Assembly: GCF_002196705.1 (NCBI RefSeq)
Contig: NZ_NADJ01000037.1
Location: 186,001 to 250,000 of the forward strand
Source of the DNA: Desulfosporosinus sp. FKB
GTDB lineage: Bacteria > Bacillota > Desulfitobacteriia > Desulfitobacteriales > Desulfitobacteriaceae
Reading direction: 5' to 3'
DNA length: 64,000 nt
Part shown: in pieces, positions 16,754 to 25,152 of the stretch
Layout of the letters: each line of letters begins with the position of its first letter
Position numbering within the stretch: position 1 is the stretch's first letter
Position numbers and translations under genes: made by a program
Notes under the pieces: generated by a model
Databases searched by the model: none
Seen by the model: only the letters and a program-made list of their open reading frames with translations
Told to the model about the DNA's origin: nothing

Positions 16754-16770
16754 CAGGGGTTCTCCTTAGA

Positions 16771-17424
16771 TTAATGTGTATCTATAAATTTTTGCAATTG
16801 ATTATGCCATGCATCAGGCTCACATATCCCAATCCTCGTGGTCTCTCCAAACAAAAGATCAATAATGTAACGTGGCTTTTTACCGCCAATGTGCATTGAT
16901 TTAATGCAGGAAACACAATAAACTACGACATTGTCACAGGGCATTTCATCAGCGCGTCTTTTCATCTGCTCCTTGACTTGTTCAACTGACAATACCCCGT
17001 AAAAACTGTCACCGCAACAAACCGCTTTAGTGCAAGTGTTTCTGGACTCAATAACTTTAATATTCATTTTCTGAAGGAGTTTTCTAATTGCCAAATGTAC
17101 CCTTTCCTCAGTACGTGTTGGACAGGCATCATGTATGGACATTTTTATGCCACTATAATCAGGGAAAGGAAAAGTATTACTTTCGGCCAATATTTCCCAT
17201 AGAGATACGGTTGATATCCCCTCATCAAGTTCTCTATATCGCCTATCGCAACCAGCACACGTATTAATTACCTGTGTACCATTTTCGAGATTATGTTTAT
17301 GTCTGCAGCAAATTGTGTGTTCGGCAATATTGCCTAATCCTTCATTTAAAACCTTAAGTATTTTTTGGGCAAGTTCTGGCTTATAAATTAATAGGGCGCA
17401 ACCGGGTGCATAGACTTGCTTCAT
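16771..17424 (-). CDS. CCG-domain iron-sulfur protein (heterodisulfide-reductase-like)
   Basis: A 217-residue protein with two incomplete cysteine-rich CCG-type modules: INTCAGCDRRYREL near residue 54 and CTKAVCCGDSFYG ... VVYCVSC near residues 130-175, plus HDACPTRTEER. Such domains bind a noncubane 4Fe-4S cluster in heterodisulfide reductase subunit B and related oxidoreductases. It lacks ferredoxin clusters of its own and so needs a partner; none is adjacent. The ATG follows TATGGAGGAATT. It probably heads a transcript continuing into adaA. Confidence 0.8.
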   Translation of the reverse strand: MKQVYAPGCALLIYKPELAQKILKVLNEGLGNIAEHTICCRHKHNLENGTQVINTCAGCDRRYRELDEGISTVSLWEILAESNTFPFPDYSGIKMSIHDACPTRTEERVHLAIRKLLQKMNIKVIESRNTCTKAVCCGDSFYGVLSVEQVKEQMKRRADEMPCDNVVVYCVSCIKSMHIGGKKPRYIIDLLFGETTRIGICEPDAWHNQLQKFIDTH

Positions 17425-17514
17425 TTTATAATTCCTCCATAAGTATAATCTCTATGGAGATATTCTACGACAATTGCTCTCGGAAATCTTCCTAAATTTG
17501 AACAAGTAATTTTG

Positions 17515-17838
17515 AACCCCGCCGCGAATTCCTCGTATCAGGCTTTCGCCACCCGCCTGGTAGGTCGGAGGAATTTCACCTCTAGTTCCTGCCAGTACTT
17601 CCTCCTGTCTGTGTTCGGAAATCCTTATGACTATTATACGCCTTCAGCCAATGCTCAAGTTGCCTTCGGGAGAAGCCCTGAGGGACCGTCTGTTTTGTAT
17701 CTGATGAGCCACTTCCTGAATGCCTCGTCAGATACGCCTGCCTCCTTATATGCTGACGTAAATCCTATTTTCCCCGAGAGATACAATTCTACGATTCGTA
17801 TCATTTCTTTCTACTGGTATTTTTCTCTGCTGTGACAT
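17515..17838 (-). pseudogene. IS3/IS150-type transposase remnant
   Basis: From ATG at 17838 (MSQQRKIPVE) the frame breaks. The next frame then reads ELYLSGKIGFTSAYKEAGVS and DEAFRKWLIRYKTDGPSGLL, the N-terminal helix-turn-helix of an orfA-type IS3-family transposase, before a stop. A third segment, EHWLKAYNSHKDFRTQTGG, looks like the transposase C-terminus. The middle, with the DDE residues, is deleted, so the element is dead. Confidence 0.7.
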
Positions 17839-17841
17839 AAT

Positions 17842-17887
17842 TACCCCCAGACTGAACAGTTTTTTTTCACTGTTGTCTGGGGGTAGC
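17842..17887. terminator. Strong hairpin next to the IS remnant
   Basis: TACCCCCAGAC...ACAGT pairs with ACTGT...CTGGGGGTA around a T-rich loop. It could be a terminator, or part of the inverted end of the decayed insertion sequence. Confidence 0.5.
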
Positions 17888-18154
17888 ATACCACTTCTAT
17901 ATTCTCACGATAACGCATTAAATATCTCAATCGTATTATAGGTATAGGATCTAACAAACTTACAATGTAGTAACACCAACGTGGGTTGACTTGTACAAAG
18001 TCTTAATATGTCTCGGCATAAACAAAAAGCCAGATCTCAAACATCCGGCTGAAAACTACTGATGGTTTATTTCATTCATAATAAACTATTGTACAAATCA
18101 CTATATATTTGTTAAAAAAACATAAATCTGCTGCTGGCAACAGTCATGCCATTC

Positions 18155-19273
18155 TTATTTTTCCAGTTCCTCAGCTATCGTTCTTAAGTTTTCAATAATA
18201 CCAATATGCTGAGGACAGACCCGCTCGCAGTTTCCGCAGGCAACACAGTCCGAGGCTTTACCGTTAAACCTGGTTTCAAGTCCATAGCGGCTCTTCGCAC
18301 TGGCCAAATCATTATAAACCAACTTGCGGTTATATGTTGCAAATACATTGGGAATAAGTATACCCTGCGGACAGCCCTTTACACAGTATTGACAGGCCGT
18401 ACAGGGAATACTGGGAATTTCACTGATCGCTTTCCGCGCCTTCTCAATTACAGCAAGCTCGTCTTGATCAAGCGGTTTAAACTTTTCCATAAAAGATACG
18501 TTGTCACGCACCTGGTCTATTGTCGACATTCCACTCAGCACCGTGATGATATTATCCAAAGAGGCCGCATATCGTATAGCCCATGATGCCAGCGAAACAC
18601 TTGGATTGGCTTCTTCAAATATTTTTCGGACGCTTGTAGCAGGGTTCGCCAAAAGGCCGCCCTTAACCGGTTCCATCACGACGATCGGCTTGTGATGCTT
18701 GAGGGCCACTTCATAGCATTTTCGAGCCTGAATGGTGGGGCTCTCCCAGTCATCGTAATTCAGCTGGAATTGGACAAACTCCATCTCAGGATGCTCGGTC
18801 AAAATTTTATCCAGCGCGTCCGCATTGTCATGGATTGAAAACCCGATATGTCGCACTAGTCCTTTTGCTTTAAGTTCATGTACATAATCCCACATCCCAA
18901 AATCATCAAAGCTTTGAGTGCGGCTGTCTCCCAGATTATGCAGCAAATAGAAATCGATATATCCCGCCCCAGTGCGCTTTAATGAAGTCCAGATCATATT
19001 CTCGGCTTCTTCTTTCGTTTTCACAATCCAAACGGGGCACTTTGTCGCAATTTGAAAGCTCTCGCGTGGATAACGGTCAACGATTGCGGCCTTCATCGCC
19101 TCTTCAGATTTTCCGCCATTATAGGCCCAGGAGGAATCAAAATAGCTGAAACCTTTGGACATAAACAGATCGACCATTTCCTTTGTCTGCTCGATATCAA
19201 TTTTTTCACCGATCATCGGAAGCCGCATAAACCCAAAACCAAGTTTCGGGATGTTTTCACCTAAATATAACAT
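18155..19273 (-). CDS. Aldo/keto reductase with C-terminal ferredoxin domain
   Basis: A protein of about 372 residues. The N-terminal three quarters form an aldo/keto reductase barrel: LGFGFMRLP, the Asp-Ser-Ala-Tyr catalytic region YFDSSWAYNGGKSEEAM, and HNLGD. The C-terminal end carries two 4Fe-4S motifs, CTACQYCVKGCPQG and CVACGNCERVCPQ. This ferredoxin-tailed class is common in anaerobes and presumably reduces aldehydes or quinone-like compounds. The ATG at 19273 is used because GGAGGATGG stands before it. The promoter has MerR-type 19-bp spacing (see 19352-19382). Residues 214-226 recur as a 40-base DNA copy at 29693. Confidence 0.9.
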   Translation of the reverse strand: MLYLGENIPKLGFGFMRLPMIGEKIDIEQTKEMVDLFMSKGFSYFDSSWAYNGGKSEEAMKAAIVDRYPRESFQIATKCPVWIVKTKEEAENMIWTSLKRTGAGYIDFYLLHNLGDSRTQSFDDFGMWDYVHELKAKGLVRHIGFSIHDNADALDKILTEHPEMEFVQFQLNYDDWESPTIQARKCYEVALKHHKPIVVMEPVKGGLLANPATSVRKIFEEANPSVSLASWAIRYAASLDNIITVLSGMSTIDQVRDNVSFMEKFKPLDQDELAVIEKARKAISEIPSIPCTACQYCVKGCPQGILIPNVFATYNRKLVYNDLASAKSRYGLETRFNGKASDCVACGNCERVCPQHIGIIENLRTIAEELEK

Positions 19274-19323
19274 ACGATACCATCCTCCAGTACTTAACAT
19301 CTCTGACTACAGATTTATACTAT

Positions 19324-19345
19324 TTACCAAACACATTATATTGGT
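19324..19345. promoter_or_regulatory. Possible operator TACCAA-N10-TTGGTA
   Basis: A 6-bp perfect inverted repeat immediately downstream of the -10 element of the aldo/keto reductase promoter, where a repressor could block transcription. Confidence 0.4.
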
Positions 19346-19351
19346 AAGATT

Positions 19352-19382
19352 ATTTTAAAACTTCGAGTATACTCTATGTCAA
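19352..19382 (-). promoter_or_regulatory. MerR-type promoter of the aldo/keto reductase gene
   Basis: On the minus strand TTGACA and TAAAAT are separated by 19 bases that contain the dyad GAGTATACTC. The over-long spacer is the hallmark of promoters remodelled by MerR-family activators. No merR gene is adjacent. Confidence 0.6.
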
Positions 19383-19556
19383 CAACAAATTGATGATCAA
19401 AAGTGTAAAATGAAAGACAAAGGCATCAGAATTTCAATGTTCCTCTACCTTTGTCTATATCTAAGAAGTGAGCAGCAAGCACAAAAGACAGCGGTGGCCT
19501 TAACGGTTATCAGCCTTGCACCGCCCTTGGCACATGCTGTGTTGAGCTTCTTCCTA

Positions 19557-20081
19557 TTATGAAAATGTATTGTAGAATACGGTTTCTTCAATCGGTTTTC
19601 TATGGCAATGTAACTGTTCGTTTGGAGCCGCATCCTCTGCCGGGTAACCTAGCGGCAACAGGGCAACCGGGACATAATGTTCCGGTAGTGAAAATTCTTG
19701 TCTGACAGTGGCTGGATTAAAATGTGCAACCCAAGTGCTCCCCAGCCCAAGTTCGGCTATTTGCAGCATCAGATGTGTTGCGACAATACTAGCGTCGGCT
19801 TCTCCGGTATTATAGTTGTCATAGTTGCGTTTAGCGGAGGCAGTCTCATCATAACAGACAAGCAAAGCCATGGGAGCATTAAAGTGGCAAGGTGTACATC
19901 TCTTTAATTTTTCCAATGCCTCGCTGCTTTCGATGACAAGGATACGCTGCGGCTGAAAATTTGCGGCAGTCGGTGCAAGCTGGCCTGCTCTGAGTACAAG
20001 ATCAACCTTTTCTTTTTCCACCGGTCTTGAACTGAATTTACGAAGGGAGTACCGGTCTTCTGCAAGTTTTACAAAGTTCAT
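19557..20081 (-). CDS. Nitroreductase family protein
   Basis: A 174-residue FMN-dependent nitroreductase-type oxidoreductase. FMN-binding segments are RYSLRKFSSRPVE near residue 10 and APTAANFQPQRILV near residue 36, with GLGSTWVAHFNP near 112 and LLPLGYPAED near 140. The length is short but complete for the family. It is one of several small redox proteins on this strand between 18.1 and 22 kb. The physiological substrate is not evident. Confidence 0.88.
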   Translation of the reverse strand: MNFVKLAEDRYSLRKFSSRPVEKEKVDLVLRAGQLAPTAANFQPQRILVIESSEALEKLKRCTPCHFNAPMALLVCYDETASAKRNYDNYNTGEADASIVATHLMLQIAELGLGSTWVAHFNPATVRQEFSLPEHYVPVALLPLGYPAEDAAPNEQLHCHRKPIEETVFYNTFS

Positions 20082-20209
20082 TTTAATCTCTCCAGCTTTC
20101 TCAATTCAAATTCATTTCATTATTCGGGCCAATTTCAGCAAATTCGAGGAAATATATCTTCTAATTAAGTTTTGCTAACTTGAATTTATAAGCTTGCCTA
20201 CTAGGCTGT

Positions 20210-20842
20210 TCATTGGCGATTTTTCAAAATCGATCCTAATATTTTGCCAATTCTTTCGGCATGGTATTTTTCTGTTGCATGTTCTTGGAAATCCTGAGGA
20301 ATCTGTTCAGGTTCTATCTTATCGAGAAAACCATGTTTTCTAACAACATAACCAACTCCACATTCATGACCGTAACCACAGGTATAACATTGGGAATATC
20401 CATGTCCCTCCATAGAGTCGACTATGGCCATTTTATTTCTTAACATAAAATCTTCTATTTCCGGCCGTACAAAATCATTGTTTTCGTATTCCACACTAAC
20501 AATGACTCCCAGCTTACCTGCCAAGCTAAAAACTTCTCTATGCCTGAAACTAAAGGTCCTCTCCCAACACGCATGTCCTAATGCGTTCATCCTTCCGAAA
20601 TAATTGGGCGCTCCGAAAACAATTGCATCTGCTTCAAGCATCTTTTCTCCTATAGCATTCCAATCATCCTGCACTTTACATTTGTTATCAGAAGCACAGA
20701 GCGTGCAGCCAATACAACCATTGATTCGTTTTCCTGCAAGCGAAATATACTCGTTTTCTGGCCCTGCAGCTTCTAAAATCGCTTTTACAATCTTACTTGT
20801 CACACCGTCTTTTCTACCGCTTGCACTAATCCCTAAAATCAT
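20210..20842 (-). CDS. Flavodoxin-like NAD(P)H-dependent oxidoreductase
   Basis: A 210-residue flavodoxin-fold protein. The N-terminal MILGISASGRKDGVTSKIV is the FMN phosphate loop, CIGCTLCASDNKCKV is the Cys-rich stretch typical of iron-sulfur-flavoprotein-like members, and IVFGAPNYFGRMNA is the second FMN segment. More Cys residues lie at QCYTCGYGHECG. It is probably an electron carrier or quinone/nitro reductase. The ATG lies at 20842 with AGAAAGGGGTATTAAT before it. Confidence 0.85.
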   Translation of the reverse strand: MILGISASGRKDGVTSKIVKAILEAAGPENEYISLAGKRINGCIGCTLCASDNKCKVQDDWNAIGEKMLEADAIVFGAPNYFGRMNALGHACWERTFSFRHREVFSLAGKLGVIVSVEYENNDFVRPEIEDFMLRNKMAIVDSMEGHGYSQCYTCGYGHECGVGYVVRKHGFLDKIEPEQIPQDFQEHATEKYHAERIGKILGSILKNRQ

Positions 20843-20900
20843 ATTAATACCCCTTTCTAAATTGCCAAGGGCAACTATGTTAAAGGCCTATGGAAATACT

Positions 20901-21086
20901 CTATGATTCGGAGACTAGTTTGCCTGCTTTAGCCAGATCGGTTTTCTGAATGTCGTTAAATATTACGGACACAGCTTCTGGCTGGCTGTTTGTAATCTTA
21001 ACGAAAGCTTCTGTGATAGCTTTAGCAAGTGCTGCTTTTTGTTCAACCGTTCTTCCCGCCAGCATCTGAACATTGACGAAGGGCAT
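20901..21086 (-). CDS. 4-oxalocrotonate tautomerase-type protein
   Basis: A 61-residue tautomerase. After Met removal the catalytic Pro1 is exposed (MPFVNVQMLAGR), and the family pattern KAALAKAITEAF follows. The start at 21086 is required by the Pro1 rule and by GAGGAAGTG upstream. Such small enzymes form hexamers and isomerise enol/keto acids. It lies between the flavodoxin-like gene and a Cys-rich small protein gene. Confidence 0.88.
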   Translation of the reverse strand: MPFVNVQMLAGRTVEQKAALAKAITEAFVKITNSQPEAVSVIFNDIQKTDLAKAGKLVSES

Positions 21087-21279
21087 ACTTTTCACTTCCT
21101 CTTCTCGTTTACTGATTCTTCCAGCAAGATGTTTGTTCTCACCCGCTGTGAACATTTCTTTCGCGTTAAAATTTAATCATTTAGGACTTCAAAATAGAGA
21201 TCTCTAGTTTTATACAATTTGATGAAACTGAACTTCTTCTTGATCATCAAATAAGAAAAACTTCCATGCTCATCATGTT

Positions 21280-21435
21280 TTATAGAGAATCCTTTTTTCT
21301 ATACTCGTCACGCATGCAATATACGATCACTGGTTTAGCACGGTGAAACTGAACGCATTCGTAACATTTCCCATGCCTTTCGCAGTTGGTTTTTGGGCAA
21401 GGACAATTCGTCGCTTCTTGGGAGCTTTTTATCAT
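21280..21435 (-). CDS. Cysteine-rich 51-residue protein
   Basis: A short gene below usual size cut-offs: ATG at 21435 behind AGAGGAATT encodes 51 residues with NCPCPKTNCERHGKCYECVQ and a late YCM. The Cys pattern (CPC-x4-C-x5-C-x2-C, then one more) suggests a zinc or Fe-S binding miniprotein. Codons and the ribosome binding site support it. It sits between the tautomerase and DsrE genes on the same strand. Function unknown. Confidence 0.65.
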   Translation of the reverse strand: MIKSSQEATNCPCPKTNCERHGKCYECVQFHRAKPVIVYCMRDEYRKKDSL

Positions 21436-21534
21436 GATAATTCCTCTTTCTTTTAACAACTGTTATTTTCTCAAAAATCGTCATTCAAGTTCATTTACGA
21501 CCTCGTTCTTGTTCTTTTTCGGAAAACAGGCTTT

Positions 21535-21900
21535 TTAAAAAGTAATCAGTTTGGCGTCCCGTTTCAATATGTTAGTAAGCGGTTGCCCCATATATTTTAC
21601 TTCAATACCCAGTTTCTCTAAAGTATTGGTAATCCCGTAACTGTCTGTACAAGCCTTGCATGCAACCACTTCTACACCAGCTTCGATCATCTTGGCCATA
21701 TAAGCCTGAAGCTCTTGGTCTTCAGATAAAAGTTTGCTTGAAGGACCCCAAACTATCAAACAGACATCTTCCCACCATCCTTTAGTTTTTGCATTAAATG
21801 TATACATAAATACCATTTTCAATGCAACTTCACGGTCCGCACTGGTCCAGAGCACAACCAGCTCGTTTGCTTCCTGTGGATTTACTGTTAAATTCTCCAC
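21535..21900 (-). CDS. DsrE family protein
   Basis: A 121-residue protein of the DsrE/DsrF-like fold. Visible features are ELVVLWTSADREVALKMVFMYT at the N-terminus, CLIVWGPSSKLL in the middle and the Cys pair VVACKACTDSYG near residues 80-91, the site that carries sulfur in related proteins. It is part of the redox cluster ahead of a TetR gene. It may handle persulfide or act as a sulfur carrier; this is inference. Confidence 0.85.
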   Translation of the reverse strand: MENLTVNPQEANELVVLWTSADREVALKMVFMYTFNAKTKGWWEDVCLIVWGPSSKLLSEDQELQAYMAKMIEAGVEVVACKACTDSYGITNTLEKLGIEVKYMGQPLTNILKRDAKLITF

Positions 21901-21976
21901 GATAAATTACTCCTTTCTTTCTCGTAATCACCGAATGTCCTTAGATACTCACTAACTCGCCAGATGACAATATCTT

Positions 21977-22594
21977 TCATACAGCAGAGTGATCTTGTAC
22001 AAAAGAATTAACCAAATACCTAACCAAATCGGTCACGTCAATTAGAACTTTGATATCCTGTTGGCTTTTCATCATAAGAATTCCGCCTTCGAGCATAGCT
22101 ACAATCCCATGTGCCAACTTGTCAATCCCTTCGGGCTCTGATTGAGACGATCCTTTAAGCATTCCTGCCAGCACCGGTTTCAATTTATCCACCCAAGTAT
22201 CGAAAACTGCTTTTATTTTTAGACGGAACCTTTCATCATGTTCACTCATTTCAATAGCAAGGTTGCCGAACACACATCCGCATTTAGCCTGGTTAGATAT
22301 ATGATTCTGAACCACCCATTCCAGCATCTCATCGAACTTAATGTTCGGATCTTTTTCAGAGCCTAGGATGTCTTCCAACAGTCGTCGATTCCAATTATCA
22401 AAAAAATAATCAATAACTGCCAGACCAAACTCATGTTTAGAGGAAAAATAGTGGTAAAACTGACCTTTGCCAATCTGGGCTGCCTCTAGAATATCGCTGA
22501 GTTTAGTGTTTTCATACCCTTTTGAGTGCATTAGAGCTGCCGTTGCTTCAACTATCTCTTGACGTTTATCTATTTCATATAGTATGATGATCAA
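21977..22594 (-). CDS. TetR family transcriptional regulator
   Basis: A regulator of up to 205 residues. The N-terminal helix-turn-helix reads IVEATAALMHSKGYENTKLS and AAQIGKGQFYHYFSSKHEFG (residues 14-57). The C-terminal ligand domain has MLEWVVQNHISNQAKCGCVFGNLAIEMS. The only in-frame start candidate is TTG at 22594 without a clear ribosome binding site. Its start is only 9 bases from the divergent GerAB-type gene, so both promoters must overlap the opposite coding region. It probably regulates the redox cluster downstream. Confidence 0.85.
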   Translation of the reverse strand: MIIILYEIDKRQEIVEATAALMHSKGYENTKLSDILEAAQIGKGQFYHYFSSKHEFGLAVIDYFFDNWNRRLLEDILGSEKDPNIKFDEMLEWVVQNHISNQAKCGCVFGNLAIEMSEHDERFRLKIKAVFDTWVDKLKPVLAGMLKGSSQSEPEGIDKLAHGIVAMLEGGILMMKSQQDIKVLIDVTDLVRYLVNSFVQDHSAV

Positions 22595-22603
22595 GGAAAA
22601 AAG

Positions 22604-23719
22604 ATGACCATGGAAAGAATCTCAACACATCAATTTCTGTCTTTAGGTTCAGCTGTACTTATGGGAGGAAGTTTTATCCTCATAGGAAATTTTGTTACAG
22701 TAGCAAGTGGACGGGACGGCTGGATGGCTGTTTTACCGGCATTTGTAACGGCGATTCCTTACGGTCTAATGGTATTTTCACTTTCGTCACAATATCCGAA
22801 CGTAAATATGTTGCAGATTTCAGAAAATCTCTTTGGAAAATGGATAGGGAAAATTATAGGAATACTATATATTTTGATCTCGGGTTACTATAGCGGCTTA
22901 GCGTTGGGTGCGATAGGGCTCACCTATGAGCAATCAATTATGCCGTTAACGCCTCGTTGGGTGTTCAATCTAGGTGGTCTTCTTATCGCACTCTACTTAT
23001 TAAACTCTGGAATTGAAACGTTTGCCCGTTTTTGCGAGGTTATCTTCCCTATCATTGCAATCTCACAGATTCTGAATTTTTGTCTTGGCATACCAAAGAT
23101 TGAACAAGGAGAACTTTTGCCTCTTTTAAGCGAAGGATTAAAACCTCTTTTTTTCGGGGCTCTTAGAGTAATCCAATTTCCAATGGAATATATCCTCTTT
23201 ATATCGGGACTGCTTACCTTTCTACCAAACGGTAAGCAAGAGCTTGCCCAATTGAAAACCGGGGTTTGGCGCGCTGCTTTCCTGGTTGGAAGTTTAGAAA
23301 CTTTGGTCGTGTTGATCCAAATTCTTGTCTTTGGGCCAGAAGAAACTAATCGTTTAGCATTTGGCATCCTTTCACTCGGAAAAATAGTGGAATTAAGTCG
23401 GACGATTTCTGGAGTTGAGTCTCTATTTATGGGGGTCTGGCTTGGAGCCTTGATTATAAAATGTTGTGCTTTTATCTTTATGACAACTTGGGGCATCGAA
23501 ACCGTGTTTAACTTAAAGGGGTTGAAATGGAGACTTACAGTAAGTGCTATTTCTTTGGGAATCGCTTTATGGTTTACTGAAGGAACTGTTTTAACTAGAG
23601 AACTCTTTTTTGTAGAAAATTATCTAATGTTTCCTTTTGCGTTCGTTTGGATACCTATCCTTTGGGGAGTCTCGCTATGGAAGGAGAGGTCCGATGTTAA
23701 ACGAAAAAGGATAGGATAA
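22604..23719 (+). CDS. GerAB-type spore germination permease (orphan)
   Basis: A 371-residue protein with ten membrane segments, of the GerAB/amino-acid-permease type that forms the B subunit of endospore nutrient receptors. Family features include FLSLGSAVLMGGSFILI at the start, YILISGYYSGLALG and a central FPMEYILFISGLL. The start ATG follows AAGGAAAA. No gerA or gerC gene flanks it, so it is an orphan B subunit. Its presence supports an endospore-forming host. Confidence 0.88.
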   Translation: MTMERISTHQFLSLGSAVLMGGSFILIGNFVTVASGRDGWMAVLPAFVTAIPYGLMVFSLSSQYPNVNMLQISENLFGKWIGKIIGILYILISGYYSGLALGAIGLTYEQSIMPLTPRWVFNLGGLLIALYLLNSGIETFARFCEVIFPIIAISQILNFCLGIPKIEQGELLPLLSEGLKPLFFGALRVIQFPMEYILFISGLLTFLPNGKQELAQLKTGVWRAAFLVGSLETLVVLIQILVFGPEETNRLAFGILSLGKIVELSRTISGVESLFMGVWLGALIIKCCAFIFMTTWGIETVFNLKGLKWRLTVSAISLGIALWFTEGTVLTRELFFVENYLMFPFAFVWIPILWGVSLWKERSDVKRKRIG

Positions 23720-23747
23720 ATATTTAATTGCTATCCTGGATTTTCCA

Positions 23748-24424
23748 TTAAACCACGTAGTCAATTCCCATTAATGCTACCCTGGATTTTTCTCCCATAC
23801 TCAACTGCCCTATCTTCTTAAAAACATCATTTTTCTTAAAGAGAAAGCAGGCGAGAAGGGTCCTTATATCTTCTGTCGATTTATTTGCTGTCCCAACATT
23901 ATCAAGGATAGTTTCATCAGCGTTAAGTTCCTCAAACTCTTGTGAAAAGTATCCAATTTTAAGGGCCGAATCTAAGGATAAGTAACCTTGAAAACATTGG
24001 TCAATACCGCAAATTAGTTTTAAGAGCGTTGTTTTGCCTGCTCCGTTATCACCTAACAGGGCTCTGCCAATCGCAAAAGACTGGTCTTTTAACACGACAT
24101 GATCTCCGTAGGCCTTGGATATTTGGTTTCCCCGTATAATAACAGGGGAAAGTTTATTAATCTGACCATGAGATTTATTAACAAAGTCAAAAGCCGGCAG
24201 TGGAACTTGTAACGGCTTTTCTATTCTATTGCTTAATAAACGCGCAAGTTCTTTCTCTTTGGCTTTTAGGGCGCTGGCTTGCGTTCTGGCGGCATTTTTA
24301 TAATCGGAACTTTTTTGGGCGCTTGCCAACCAATTTTCTCACCATTACTGATTCCACCGCTGATGTTGGAAAGCACCATCTTGTCATGATAGCTCTTGTA
24401 CAATCCCTCAAATATTAAATTCAT
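23748..24424 (-). pseudogene. ABC-F ribosome-protection ATPase, internally deleted and truncated
   Basis: The piece starting at ATG 24424 (after AAAAGGAG) reads MNLIFEGLYKSYHDKMVLSN to GEKIGW. A large deletion then joins it out of frame to the inter-domain linker (AARTQASALKAKEKELARLL) and the second ATPase domain (Walker A LLGDNGAGKTTLL; degenerate signature LSMGEKSRVAL). It ends at 23748 before Walker B. A working ABC-F protein has about 500 residues. Lsa/Vga/Msr-type relatives protect ribosomes from antibiotics. The regulatory leader upstream looks intact. Confidence 0.75.
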
Positions 24425-24472
24425 TAGCCCTAACTCCTTTTCTAACAATCTACGGAGGAGGGCATAAAAAAA

Positions 24473-24494
24473 GACGACAGAGAATATCTTCGCC
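24473..24494 (-). terminator. Attenuator terminator of the ABC-F gene
   Basis: On the minus strand GGCGA...TCGTC is followed by seven T. It lies between the leader peptide and the ABC-F start, as in antibiotic-induced attenuators. A GGAGGAGG stretch in the leader-peptide end can pair with CCTCCTCC-like sequence near 24452, offering an alternative fold. Confidence 0.6.
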
Positions 24495-24541
24495 TTTAGT
24501 CCTGAATTTGTTGATTAGATCTCAGAGTATAAGATAAACAT

Positions 24542-24619
24542 TCAGCAATAAAGATGCGCCTCCTCCTGAATTTCAAAATTAAGTTTGTGTTGATTCCAGA
24601 GAAATTCAGTTTTACCCAT
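24542..24619 (-). CDS. 25-residue leader peptide of the ABC-F gene
   Basis: ATG at 24619 with a near-perfect ribosome binding site (CAGGAGGT, 8 bases upstream) encodes MGKTEFLWNQHKLNFEIQEE plus AHLYC. It ends about 118 bases before the ABC-F start and precedes the terminator hairpin. Position and strong translation signals match a leader whose stalled translation would switch off termination. Confidence 0.7.
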   Translation of the reverse strand: MGKTEFLWNQHKLNFEIQEEAHLYC

Positions 24620-24653
24620 CTTTTTGTACCTCCTGTTCTAAATGATATACTAT

Positions 24654-24682
24654 ATAATACCAGATTTAACTTAGTATAGCAA
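24654..24682 (-). promoter_or_regulatory. Sigma-A promoter of the ABC-F leader
   Basis: TTGCTA and TATTAT on the minus strand are separated by 17 bases, about 35 bases upstream of the leader-peptide ribosome binding site. Confidence 0.6.
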
Positions 24683-24910
24683 ATAGTGTAAAGCCACCTA
24701 TTTTGTTCCCCATTATTTTTACAAACCATAGATACCCGTCAGTTCCTCTACAAATCCCAACCGGCCAGAGGCTGGAGTAGGTATATTAAATTCAATATAG
24801 TAATTCTCCCTATTAATTTCCTGAGCTCAGGTGAAGGGGGTATTGATTACATGATCGACCAGGTCTAAGAAACCATCTGATTAATCCGCTTCATTCGAGT
24901 TTCGATTTTT

Positions 24911-25018
24911 TTAGCGCAGCCGTTCAAACTCTTTGATTATATAAAGTATCACGCTTTGATAAATTACAAAATAGGAACCAAACAGCAAGCCAACTCCGAT
25001 TAACTGCTGTAAAGTCAT
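24911..25018 (-). CDS. Possible 35-residue membrane peptide
   Basis: ATG at 25018 opens a frame with one hydrophobic helix (LIGVGLLFGSYFVIYQSVIL) followed by a charged tail YIIKEFERLR. The upstream AGGT is rather far from the ATG. It lies in a 530-base gap (24620-25152) that otherwise holds only promoter-like AT-rich sequence. Confidence 0.35.
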   Translation of the reverse strand: MTLQQLIGVGLLFGSYFVIYQSVILYIIKEFERLR

Positions 25019-25152
25019 TTTCTATGCGATTACCTAATTTTTTTGTTTTGTCTTATTGTTAATCTTCGATGAGTTCTACTTGATTCTCTGTTTAAAGTTA
25101 TTAGTTTTAGTTAACCTATACTATATCCTGTTTATAAAAAGGTGGTAATACC

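Noticed and set aside
17512-17835. Plus-strand frame of 107 codons and an initial idea of a group II intron end
   Set aside because: The opposite strand shows clear IS3-type transposase pieces, and no intron domain V or reverse transcriptase motif was found.
24496-24729. Minus-strand frame of 77 codons over the ABC-F leader
   Set aside because: The same bases carry a leader peptide with a near-perfect ribosome binding site, a promoter and a terminator in a consistent order.
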